A stretch of DNA of 25,932 bases, from IMG/VR virus record IMGVR_UViG_3300042463_000724, positions 1-25,932 of that record. One strand, written 5' to 3'. A program made the translations under genes and the position numbers. Origin of the DNA: a virus. The notes beneath the pieces are model-generated. The model did not search any database and was not told the origin of the DNA. It was given only the letters and a program-made list of their open reading frames with translations. Of this stretch, positions 15,579-20,959 are shown one piece after another; position 1 is the first letter of the stretch; each line of letters begins with the position of its first letter.

Positions 15579-16032
15579 ATTTCACTAATTCAGCTTTTAA
15601 AAAAGTGGTTACCTCTTTGACTTTTGTTTGTGCAATATTACCCAAAAGAATCGACATATTTTTATCCACTATCTGATCGAAGGAAAGCCCCGACCGCTTG
15701 CCTATGAATATGTCCGTGCCTTTGGTTGCCATCTTTCGGTTGAACAGGAAAGCCAGTTGCTTTATTGTTGTTTTGGGATCGTTAGGCGTTATGCCTTTAT
15801 CTCTAATCCATTGCTCAATAGCTTCAGGTGGGGCAAACTTGCCGGGCTTCCGACCAACAATTTGCCAATAAAAGTAATTCGAACCAGTCAGTTGCCCGCC
15901 CGTTTCGTCCGTTCCATACGCCAACGAATCGGCACTGCGCCCGCTAGCTGTTATGCCCTTCGCGCTCTGGTCTTCGCGAAGCTGGCCTATTATGGATTCA
16001 AAAAAAGAGTCTAGGGCTTCCCGTGTGGTCAT
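15577..16032 (-). CDS. HK97 gp10-like neck/tail-completion protein
   Basis: A 151-residue protein whose layout fits the HK97-gp10/minor tail-Z-like group: a helical N-terminus (REALDSFFESIIGQLREDQS), 'TASGRSADSLAYGTDETGGQ' followed by a strand with 'YFYWQIVGRKPGKFAPPEAI', then 'IEQWIRDKGITP', 'LAFLFNRKMATKGTDIF' and a C-terminal helix ending KAELVK. 'GRKPGKFAPPEAIEQWI' is typical of the group, where the protein acts in head-tail joining or tail assembly. Its start overlaps the 45-residue gene by ATGA, and its stop touches the GC-rich element. The C-terminal IAQTKVK lies in the duplicated 17-bp repeat. Confidence 0.75.
   Translation of the reverse strand: MTTREALDSFFESIIGQLREDQSAKGITASGRSADSLAYGTDETGGQLTGSNYFYWQIVGRKPGKFAPPEAIEQWIRDKGITPNDPKTTIKQLAFLFNRKMATKGTDIFIGKRSGLSFDQIVDKNMSILLGNIAQTKVKEVTTFLKAELVK
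15620..15636. repeat. Right copy of 17-bp direct repeat
   Basis: Identical to 15423-15439. It lies within the last codons of the gp10-like gene (IAQTKVK). Recombination between the copies would remove 197 bp, including the palindromic element, and join the gp10-like frame to the downstream small gene in frame. Confidence 0.7.
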
Positions 16033-16166
16033 TTTAAATCTATTTCAACAAAGTAATACGAGTAAAGGCAACTTACTTTATAGCCGCTATCTTTTAGCAT
16101 GTTAAAGACTTTCAGTCCAAATTGCTGTCGTTTTTCTAACGCTATGTGAGAAAAGGAAAGGGTCAT
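16029..16166 (-). CDS. Tiny phage protein (45 aa), unknown
   Basis: ATG 16166 to TGA 16029 gives 45 residues: MTLSFSHIALEKRQQFGLKV... ending VEIDLK. Both ends overlap neighbours by ATGA, the same coupling used by the surrounding recognised genes, which is the main evidence that it is real. It is probably one helix followed by strands 'GYKVSCLYSYYFVEI'. No family is recognised. Confidence 0.5.
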   Translation of the reverse strand: MTLSFSHIALEKRQQFGLKVFNMLKDSGYKVSCLYSYYFVEIDLK

Positions 16167-16327
16167 AACCATTTATACACAGGCCGCTTAAATTTGCCGT
16201 ACTTTCTTTTCAATACTACTTTTCCGTTTTCTATCCTTGCATCGGATGCTTTGATAATCAAAATAGATTTAATCTTTGGTTCATTATTGCATCTGATCGG
16301 TGAAGGTGTAATGTTTAGGCAGGTCAT
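16163..16327 (-). CDS. Tiny basic phage protein (54 aa), unknown
   Basis: ATG 16327 to TGA 16163 gives 54 residues, starting MTCLNITPSPIRCNNEPKIK and ending KFKRPVYKWL, strongly basic at the end. It overlaps the 158-residue gene's stop and the 45-residue gene's start by ATGA. The segment 'IKASDARIENGKVVLKRKYG' reads like two strands. Support comes from packing and coupling rather than similarity. Confidence 0.5.
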   Translation of the reverse strand: MTCLNITPSPIRCNNEPKIKSILIIKASDARIENGKVVLKRKYGKFKRPVYKWL

Positions 16328-16800
16328 AACTCACATCCAGTTTTGCCCTCCGAAATAATCAACTCGCATTGAATGCCCACGCCAAACAAGTGCATGTCTA
16401 ATCCATACGATTGGTTCAATTGATGGCTGTCGATTATCGGATAGGTTACCCTTGCTGGAGGCTGTTTCACATCTTCAAGTTCACTCATTTTGTGAATGAA
16501 TGTACGCGCTAAATCCAAGGCAGAATCGTATATGACCATCATGTCTTTAGTACGATGGTCATTTGTGGGGTCGTTCGATTGCCGTGCAACAAAGGCCGAA
16601 AGCGGATAGGTTGTTTCGATTGTAGGGTTATCGGGCTGGATTGTATCGGTGACCCTATCGGGCGTAATAAGGCCAAACACCCACGCATCTTTGTCTATGT
16701 TGCCTTTTTCGATGTCAACGTTTAATTCTTGAAGTGTGCCTTCAAAGAACACGCAGCCTATTTCCTCGGCTATTTTTTCTGCTTCGATTGATATGCTCAT
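16324..16800 (-). CDS. Neck/tail-terminator-like protein
   Basis: A 158-residue protein: an N-terminal helix (AEKIAEEIGCVFFEGTLQEL), 'KDAWVFGLITPDRVTDTI', 'YPLSAFVARQSNDPTNDHRT', a helix 'MVIYDSALDLARTFIHKM' and a C-terminal strand 'GLDMHLFGVGIQCELIISEG'. This alternation and the closing 'GVGIQCEL'-type strand are what one expects of a small alpha/beta neck or tail-terminator protein, and it lies beside the gp10-like gene. The start overlaps the 120-residue gene by ATGA. The role is inferred. Confidence 0.55.
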   Translation of the reverse strand: MSISIEAEKIAEEIGCVFFEGTLQELNVDIEKGNIDKDAWVFGLITPDRVTDTIQPDNPTIETTYPLSAFVARQSNDPTNDHRTKDMMVIYDSALDLARTFIHKMSELEDVKQPPARVTYPIIDSHQLNQSYGLDMHLFGVGIQCELIISEGKTGCEL

Positions 16801-17159
16801 AATTGTTTATTCATTTCGTTGTTCTTGCGCCTAACATAAAGTAAAAGATTTTGCGCTTGACGTTTGTCAAAATCATCTTTGCTTAGTTCCCGTTCTGGGG
16901 ACTCAACTGGTTTAATTTTATCACTCTCGCACGTTTCCCCGTCAGCGCAGGAGTCGCAGCAAGCTACCGGAAACGCTACATCAAAAGGCACAAAGTTTTT
17001 ATCTAGCAATGTTAAAAGCCACGCCTTAATAGCCTCGTGCTGTTCTTTCTCTAGAGGTTTCATTTTTTTATCTTTTAGAAATTCATAATCTACCCAGACC
17101 TCATCAAATAACCTTTTAGCGTATTCCTGAACAATTTGTTTAGTCTCTTCGCTAATCAT
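16797..17159 (-). CDS. Small helical phage protein with Cys cluster
   Basis: A 120-residue, charged and helical protein (EETKQIVQEYAKRLFDEVWV; MKPLEKEQHEAIKAWLLTLL). Around residue 67 it has the cysteine cluster CCDSCADGETC, which might hold a metal or form disulfides in the virion. The C-terminal helix 'DDFDKRQAQNLLLYVRRKNN' is basic. It is packed between a tiny membrane protein (next base) and the neck protein (ATGA overlap). No family is recognised. Confidence 0.55.
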   Translation of the reverse strand: MISEETKQIVQEYAKRLFDEVWVDYEFLKDKKMKPLEKEQHEAIKAWLLTLLDKNFVPFDVAFPVACCDSCADGETCESDKIKPVESPERELSKDDFDKRQAQNLLLYVRRKNNEMNKQL

Positions 17160-17267
17160 TTATTTTTGTTTTAGCTTTTCTTTTAAAACTACAAATCCGA
17201 TTGATAGCAGCATAACAACGGTTAACGCGATGCCAATAATGTCGCTTGGTGTAAGGTATATTTTCAT
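17160..17267 (-). CDS. Tiny single-span membrane protein (35 aa)
   Basis: ATG 17267 to TAA 17160 gives 35 residues: MKIYLTPSDIIGIALTVVML then a hydrophobic LSIGFVVL and a basic tail KEKLKQK. This is one clear transmembrane helix (about residues 9-28) with a positive C-terminus that should face the cytoplasm. It overlaps the 92-residue gene by ATGA and abuts the next ATG. A holin-like or other small membrane function is possible. No endolysin is visible next to it, so lysis is only a suggestion. Confidence 0.55.
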   Translation of the reverse strand: MKIYLTPSDIIGIALTVVMLLSIGFVVLKEKLKQK

Positions 17268-17542
17268 TTGTTTGGGGTTAAATTATCTTTTATTGGTAAT
17301 TCTTTAACCATTTGCAATAAGGATTCAATCTCAATTGGTTCTATGTTTTTAGTTGAAAACATTTGAATCGTGGCCTTTGATTCGTTAGTAGAAAAACAAA
17401 TAAAGTGATAATCATCTTGCATTTTTAAGGTAACTTTTTTTAATGCTGAATTAAAATCACTCTGTTCTTCTTTGCTATCAAATCGGCATCTTATAACAAC
17501 TATTGGATTGCGCCTAAAAAGGTTCAGAATTTTCTTTATCAT
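17264..17542 (-). CDS. Small phage protein, unknown (92 aa)
   Basis: A 92-residue protein with a basic N-terminus (MIKKILNLFRRNPIVVIRCR) followed by a mixed alpha/beta layout: 'FDSKEEQSDFNSALKKVTLK', 'DDYHFICFSTNESKATIQMF', 'IEIESLLQMVKELPIKDN'. The N-terminal segment could be amphipathic. It is coupled to both neighbours by ATGA overlaps. No family is recognised. Confidence 0.55.
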   Translation of the reverse strand: MIKKILNLFRRNPIVVIRCRFDSKEEQSDFNSALKKVTLKMQDDYHFICFSTNESKATIQMFSTKNIEPIEIESLLQMVKELPIKDNLTPNK

Positions 17543-17841
17543 TTCATGTTTTCTTTAAGTCTTTTATATTCCTCGTTAAACCGTTCCTGATATTCCCTCT
17601 CAAGTTTGTCGGCAATCAACCAAGCAAAGCACCAGTCTGCTGATTTTAGATAGATAACATCCGGGTCTAGTTTGAACATATTCGCTAACTTTTTTATTAC
17701 CAACAAATCTTTGACAGGTTCTAACTTTTCAACCTCCGCGCCTTCGCTCGCTTGCCTCCTAATCTCGGATTCAAAGCCAACGCTATCCGATGCCAAAGCT
17801 GCGTTAATGCGTTGCCACGTTGCAAGTGTTTCTTTAACAAA
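17539..17841 (-). CDS. -1 frame extension of the tail-assembly-like protein (frameshift product C-terminus)
   Basis: This frame has no ATG: the first possible start is a TTG at 17796. Read back from there it stays open to the T9 run at 17847-17839. Entered by a -1 slip it continues VGFFFVKETLATWQRINA..., then 'SEIRRQASEGAEVEKLEPVK', 'KDLLVIKKLANMFKLDPDVI', 'WCFAWLIADKLEREYQERF' and ends RLKENMK. The fusion would have 285 residues. The sequence is helical and normal-looking, unlike the Arg/Lys-rich tail that the zero frame makes over the same bases. This resembles the G/GT tail assembly chaperone arrangement, but a homopolymer base error in a single gene gives the same picture. Confidence 0.6.
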   Translation of the reverse strand, partial: FVKETLATWQRINAALASDSVGFESEIRRQASEGAEVEKLEPVKDLLVIKKLANMFKLDPDVIYLKSADWCFAWLIADKLEREYQERFNEEYKRLKENMK

Positions 17842-18395
17842 AAAAAACCAACGGGGTAGACTTCGGTTATCGGCATTTTTAAAATGAACTGCTCTAGGTT
17901 CTTTGCCCTATCTAAATCGAAATCAGCATTGTCATAAAAAGGCTGGAGATAAACGGCCACTGCAAAGCTGATGGCTTCATCATAAATAAAATCGTTTGTG
18001 AAACAATATTTGAGCGGTGCTTTTTCGATTGTTTCGTTTATCCTTAACACAACTTGCTCTAACCTTTCGCGCACGGCAATAGCTTGGCCGATGCTAAGAC
18101 CGCCTATTTTTTTAGGGATTGCAATGATGTGGCCTTTGTCTATCTCCAACACTTTGGGCATGGGTGCGTTGGCAACTGGAGAAGGGAAGTAGACGAAGTT
18201 TATTGCATCGAAGAAAGCCGAGCCGAGCGATGTATCGGCCTTTACTTTTGCGTAGTTAGTGCCTGTAAGTATGTTGAACAGTTCTATTTTGTCGCCCGTC
18301 CATTGCGCTACCCTTTGCGCGGTGTCCACGTTTACCTCGTGCCATCCTGCGGGGTGTTTTATCTTCTCGCGGTTGTTTAGGACTAGTGTAATCAT
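17721..18395 (-). CDS. Tail-assembly-like protein, zero-frame product
   Basis: A 224-residue protein starting MITLVLNNREKIKHPAGWHE, with 'DTAQRVAQWTGDKIELFNIL', 'IPKKIGGLSIGQAIAVRERL' and 'EQFILKMPITEVYPVGFF'. This 'strand, then helical repeats, ending YPVGFF' layout matches proteins I associate with Bacteroidota phage tail assembly. Up to residue 185 it looks well formed; after the T9 run the zero frame gives about 39 residues ending GGKRAKARRLKS, which look untypical. The start overlaps a 15-codon ORF by ATGA. Chaperones of this kind bind the tape measure and tube proteins. The call rests on the frameshift architecture plus style. Confidence 0.6.
   Translation of the reverse strand: MITLVLNNREKIKHPAGWHEVNVDTAQRVAQWTGDKIELFNILTGTNYAKVKADTSLGSAFFDAINFVYFPSPVANAPMPKVLEIDKGHIIAIPKKIGGLSIGQAIAVRERLEQVVLRINETIEKAPLKYCFTNDFIYDEAISFAVAVYLQPFYDNADFDLDRAKNLEQFILKMPITEVYPVGFFLLKKHLQRGNALTQLWHRIALALNPRLGGKRAKARRLKS
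17839..17847 (-). promoter_or_regulatory. Slippery site U UUU UUU for -1 frameshifting
   Basis: The - strand reads GGT TTT TTT TTG in the zero frame of the 224-residue gene, so the heptamer T-TTT-TTT is in exactly the phase needed for a -1 slip (X XXY YYZ). The -1 frame is open for 100 codons downstream. No clear pseudoknot was worked out downstream. Confidence 0.5.
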
Positions 18396-18439
18396 AGCCG
18401 TCCGCTGTTTAGTTCGTCTTCCACTATTTCGGAGTCCAT
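18392..18439 (-). other. Possible 15-residue linking ORF
   Basis: ATG 18439 to TGA 18392 encodes MDSEIVEDELNSGRL. It overlaps the stop of the membrane protein upstream (TGATG) and the start of the tail-assembly-like gene (ATGA). It may serve only to keep ribosomes on the message (translational coupling), or it may be the remnant of a longer gene. Confidence 0.3.
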
Positions 18440-18579
18440 CAAATGCGCCCGCTTTTAATCATGTTAGTACAAATGGTGTAGCCCTCAATAAATGCGTAGG
18501 CTGGTATCGCAAATAGGAAACCAGCTAGGACAAAAGGCAAAAGTAAAAGGGTTGTGATAATGGTCAGGGTCTTTTTCAT
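18439..18579 (-). CDS. Small membrane protein after TerL (46 aa)
   Basis: ATG 18579 to TGA 18439 encodes 46 residues: MKKTLTIITTLLLLPFVLAG, then FLFAIPAYAF and a polar end YTICTNMIKSGRI. The first 31 residues are hydrophobic with two Lys at the N-terminus. It could be a single transmembrane helix or a signal peptide (a possible cut after AYA). It starts 10 bp after the TerL stop. The function is unknown; a holin-like role is conceivable. Confidence 0.5.
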   Translation of the reverse strand: MKKTLTIITTLLLLPFVLAGFLFAIPAYAFIEGYTICTNMIKSGRI

Positions 18580-18589
18580 TTTAGTTGGG

Positions 18590-19786
18590 TTATAAAACTC
18601 TTAATATTAATTTAGGTTTACTTCGCATAGCGTTGGCCAATGCCAGCGCACAAACTATATCGTCATGCATCCCTTCTGGTGCTGAATACTTCACCCCTCC
18701 ACGTGAATAGACGAACTCAAAGGATTCAAGTTCGTCCACCATTTCTTCTGTGATGTAAACTTCGCTTTTTTGTAGCGAAGATGCAAGCCCTTCCATTATT
18801 TCCTGTTTCGATTTGGAAGAAAAAGTAAAGCCCTCGGCCTCGCTGCATGACCGTGTAATGTTTTCAACGATAGGGTTTCCCACGCCCGTGCTGTCAATGT
18901 ATGCCGGGGTTCTGCCTAGTATGTCTATCACTCGCCTTGTGGTCTGATCCCAATCGGACTGCCAACGCGAGAAGTGGGCAACTTGACCATCTTCATCAAG
19001 GCCGATAACTACCGTCCAATCGGTTGATTTGGCAAGGTCAACCCCGAAGCATTCAACACTTTTTTTTGATAGTGGCCTAATGGCTTTCTTTATAAATTCA
19101 GTTCCGAACGGGTTCGCATTATCGTCCAACGCTTCGCCTAGATATAGCTGCCTAAATGCTTTATCGGGCAGGTCTATCTTTGCCTGTTCTACTTCTTCGC
19201 GTGAAAGTATTCCAGCGTCCACCGCGTCCCATGCTGTCAATTTAAAGTGTCGGTAGTCTTTAGTGCCAGATTTTGCACGGAGGCCCAAACGGTAGCCCCA
19301 ATTGTTTTTGCCGCGCACATTGCCGATAAACTTACACTTTCCTTTTGTGGCTGTCAATGTAGACCGCAAGGCAGTCCACGCCTCTTCACGTGCGCGGGTG
19401 AACTCATCAAATACGGCTGCGACTACGTCCTCACCGTAAAGGTTATCGGGTTTTTCGGCTGACTTAAACCAGATTGTATTTCCGTTAGGGCATTGAATAA
19501 ATAGCCCCGATTCATTGATACGGTAGTATTGCCGATAGTTGGCAATCGTCCGCCTCATTCTCGTGAAAGCAATCTTGGCCTGAGAATAGACAGGTGCAAC
19601 CCACCAGTAATTTTTGTTTGTTAATTCGGTCTTGTTTGCCTGTTCAAAAATCCACCAAAGATGGCTAAATGTTTTGCCTACCTTTGTGGAGGCTTCCGTG
19701 ACAGTAAACCTTTCAGGTGAATAAAGTATATCTTTCTGATAGGCTGTAAGATTTGGCGGATCTATTTCGATTATTGTTTCCTTCAT
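18590..19786 (-). CDS. terL: Terminase large subunit
   Basis: A 398-residue DNA-packaging motor. ATPase part: Walker A-like STKVGKT (33-39, Lys38), the adenine/Q-like N-terminal 'YQKDILYSPERF', Walker B 'VVAAVFDEF' (121-129, Asp127/Glu128), and a coupling region near 'FIGNVRGKNNWGYRL'. Nuclease part (RNase H-like): Asp250 in FGVDLAKSTDW, Asp298 in YIDSTGVG, and HDD at 374-376 in GMHDDIVCALALA. It pumps DNA into the prohead through the portal and cuts the concatemer. The ATG overlaps the TerS stop by ATGA, the usual TerS-TerL pairing. The length is a little shorter than many TerLs, but all motor and nuclease motifs are present. Confidence 0.93.
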   Translation of the reverse strand: MKETIIEIDPPNLTAYQKDILYSPERFTVTEASTKVGKTFSHLWWIFEQANKTELTNKNYWWVAPVYSQAKIAFTRMRRTIANYRQYYRINESGLFIQCPNGNTIWFKSAEKPDNLYGEDVVAAVFDEFTRAREEAWTALRSTLTATKGKCKFIGNVRGKNNWGYRLGLRAKSGTKDYRHFKLTAWDAVDAGILSREEVEQAKIDLPDKAFRQLYLGEALDDNANPFGTEFIKKAIRPLSKKSVECFGVDLAKSTDWTVVIGLDEDGQVAHFSRWQSDWDQTTRRVIDILGRTPAYIDSTGVGNPIVENITRSCSEAEGFTFSSKSKQEIMEGLASSLQKSEVYITEEMVDELESFEFVYSRGGVKYSAPEGMHDDIVCALALANAMRSKPKLILRVL

Positions 19787-20037
19787 TCGGCATCGCGGAA
19801 ACGTATGTGTATTACTTCACCGTCTATCTTAGCCTCTACTTTGTCAACTGGTTTTCCTAAAGCATGTTCAAAAACAAACTTTACAAGTGGGTCACGGTCT
19901 GATTCCAAAAGGGTTTTTAGTCCAGCTTCCAACGAGCCGTATTTTGCGATTATTGCATTTTGGCTAAGAAGCCTTGTGTTTAGTTCCTCAGCTACTGGTT
20001 TACGCCCTTGACCCCTATTTGCGCCTCCACTTGGCAT
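19783..20037 (-). CDS. terS: Terminase small subunit-like DNA-binding protein
   Basis: An 84-residue protein from ATG 20037 (MPSGGANRGQGRKPVAEELN). The longer frame to 20061 begins with TTG, so ATG is preferred. The 'GGxRxGxGRK' opening is the hallmark of many small terminase and other phage DNA-binding proteins. It is followed by helices 'NAIIAKYGSLEAGLKTLLES' and 'PLVKFVFEHALGKPVDKVEA'. Its stop overlaps the TerL start. In packaging, TerS binds the pac/cos region and activates TerL. It is shorter than typical TerS proteins. Confidence 0.75.
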   Translation of the reverse strand: MPSGGANRGQGRKPVAEELNTRLLSQNAIIAKYGSLEAGLKTLLESDRDPLVKFVFEHALGKPVDKVEAKIDGEVIHIRFRDAE

Positions 20038-20053
20038 TTTTGATTGATTTTGT

Positions 20054-20434
20054 TTAAACAAGTTTCATATAGTTATCTATCAGATTTCGACACGATTCGA
20101 AACCTGTAGCAAAATTAGCAAAATATCTTTTGTTCCTCAATTTTTCGAGCATGACGGCCTGATTGGCTATGTGTTTGGTTTTGCATTCACCGTTTTTTTT
20201 GAAAGGGCTTACAGCTTTTATTTCTATAAACAGGCCGAAGTAGCGTCCCCTAGGCTCAATAATCCACAGATCGGGTAGCTTTGTCCCGCTGCGAAGTTCT
20301 TTTAGCTTTTTGGCTTGGCCTATTGGAAGCCTTAGCCCGCTAGGTTCGGAAGTAAAGATTACGGTCGGGTATTTGATCCGTATGTATTGGCAAAGTTGGC
20401 GGTGAATTGTTGCTTCGTTCATTGCATTATCCAT
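20054..20434 (-). CDS. VRR-NUC-like nuclease
   Basis: A 126-residue protein with the compact PD-(D/E)XK layout of VRR-NUC nucleases: an N-terminal helix 'EATIHRQLCQYIRIKYPTVI', Glu/Ser in 'FTSEPSGLRLPIGQAKKLKE' (conserved GLR/G-KL phrase), Asp in 'KLPDLWIIEP', and 'FIEIKA' (E-x-K) about 15 residues later, then a C-terminal helix ending in 'RNLIDNYMKLV'. Such phage nucleases resolve branched DNA before or during packaging. It sits directly before TerS, which fits that job. An upstream ATG at 20434 is used; ATG 20422 (MNEAT) is also possible. Confidence 0.75.
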   Translation of the reverse strand: MDNAMNEATIHRQLCQYIRIKYPTVIFTSEPSGLRLPIGQAKKLKELRSGTKLPDLWIIEPRGRYFGLFIEIKAVSPFKKNGECKTKHIANQAVMLEKLRNKRYFANFATGFESCRNLIDNYMKLV

Positions 20435-20658
20435 TCGTTGAATGACAGTTTAGAGCCTGACCGGATCCATTTAACGTACATCTTGGACATTGTTTGCTTT
20501 TCTTCATCTTTACTGAAATGAATAACATGCACGTTCTCCATTGATTTGGCTTGTTCAAGTTTAGATTTATAAAAAGGGTCATTCCAATCTATTGTCGGCA
20601 ATTGATTAGATAGCCATTCTACTGGTGTCGGTTTCATAGATTTGATTGTCTGTTTCAT
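20419..20658 (-). CDS. Small early/packaging-region protein, unknown
   Basis: A 79-residue protein with 'MKPTPVEWLSNQLPTIDW', 'FYKSKLEQAKSMENVHVI' and an aromatic end 'KWIRSGSKLSFNEWIMQ'. Small proteins with the 'TPVEWLxxQL...QAKxME' phrase are frequent in Bacteroidota phages near replication genes; their role is unknown to me. It overlaps the nuclease gene by 16 bp and the preceding gene by 53 bp, or by 32 bp if it starts at ATG 20637. Confidence 0.6.
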   Translation of the reverse strand: MKQTIKSMKPTPVEWLSNQLPTIDWNDPFYKSKLEQAKSMENVHVIHFSKDEEKQTMSKMYVKWIRSGSKLSFNEWIMQ

Positions 20659-20806
20659 TTTGTTTTTTTTTTATCATAGCATCCTTTACAATCTTTTTGA
20701 TTTCTTCGACCCATTCGGTACGGACGCGGAAAGCTATCGGTTGGGTTGTGTACGGTGCTTTTTTTCGGCCTGACCCCTCACGTTTACCTCCGCGCTTACT
20801 CTTCAT
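20606..20806 (-). CDS. Small basic, GGKREGSGRKK-type protein
   Basis: A 66-residue protein starting MKSKRGGKREGSGRKKAPYT, then 'QPIAFRVRTEWVEEIKKIVK'. This basic 'GGxRxGAGRKK + I.FRV' form is common among small phage DNA-binding proteins (ribbon-helix-helix-like). After an A10 run (- strand, 20672-20663) the zero-frame C-terminus (QNETDNQIYETDTSRMAI) overlaps the next gene by 53 bp. One base less or a slip would end the protein at KKKTK with an ATGA junction, as elsewhere in the operon. It is the first gene after the promoter at 20911-20941. Confidence 0.6.
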   Translation of the reverse strand: MKSKRGGKREGSGRKKAPYTTQPIAFRVRTEWVEEIKKIVKDAMIKKKQNETDNQIYETDTSRMAI

Positions 20807-20822
20807 CTTTTATTTTTTTTGT

Positions 20823-20846
20823 AGTCATGACAGGATTCGAACCTGT
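20823..20846 (-). other. tRNA T-arm/3'-half-like sequence in the leader
   Basis: On the - strand ACAGG-TTCGAAT-CCTGT (20846-20830) is a perfect 5-bp stem with the TTCGAAT loop of a tRNA T arm, followed by CATGACT like an acceptor 3' strand. No matching 5' acceptor (AGTCATG), D arm or anticodon arm lies upstream, so it is not a complete tRNA. AAAGGG and CCCTTT just upstream can pair around a GCTA/TAGC hairpin. It may be an attachment-site core taken from a host tRNA, a degenerate tRNA, or a leader hairpin. Confidence 0.35.
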
Positions 20847-20910
20847 AAAGGGCATTTGCCGTTCGCTATTTTTTTAGCTTTTCCCCTTTAAATAACACCA
20901 TTGTTTGATA

Positions 20911-20941
20911 CAAATATACTGCTATTTTTGATACCCGCAAA
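20911..20941 (-). promoter_or_regulatory. Bacteroidota-type promoter for packaging/late genes
   Basis: On the - strand TTTG (20941-20938), 19-nt spacer, TATATTTG (20918-20911). This matches both consensus boxes and the ideal spacing of Bacteroidota primary-sigma promoters. The start point would be near 20904, giving a leader of about 100 nt that carries the T-arm-like hairpin and a possible 11-codon ORF (MVLFKGEKLKK) before the ATG at 20806. Confidence 0.7.
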
Positions 20942-20959
20942 CATTTTTCTAAAATATTC

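Noticed and set aside
15461-15580. N-terminal 40 residues of a 119-residue version of the 15221 gene
   Set aside because: They are encoded entirely by the palindromic GC-rich element and have an untypical composition; an ATG exists right after it.
17719-17796. Independent 85-residue gene starting at TTG 17796
   Set aside because: The frame is open further upstream to the T9 slippery run and reads as protein there, so it is better seen as a frameshift extension.
20038-20061. TTG start for TerS adding eight residues
   Set aside because: An ATG at the conserved-looking MPSGGANRGQGRK start is more likely.
20815-20905. Complete tRNA in the leader
   Set aside because: No 5' strand complementary to CATGACT and no anticodon arm; only the T arm is convincing.
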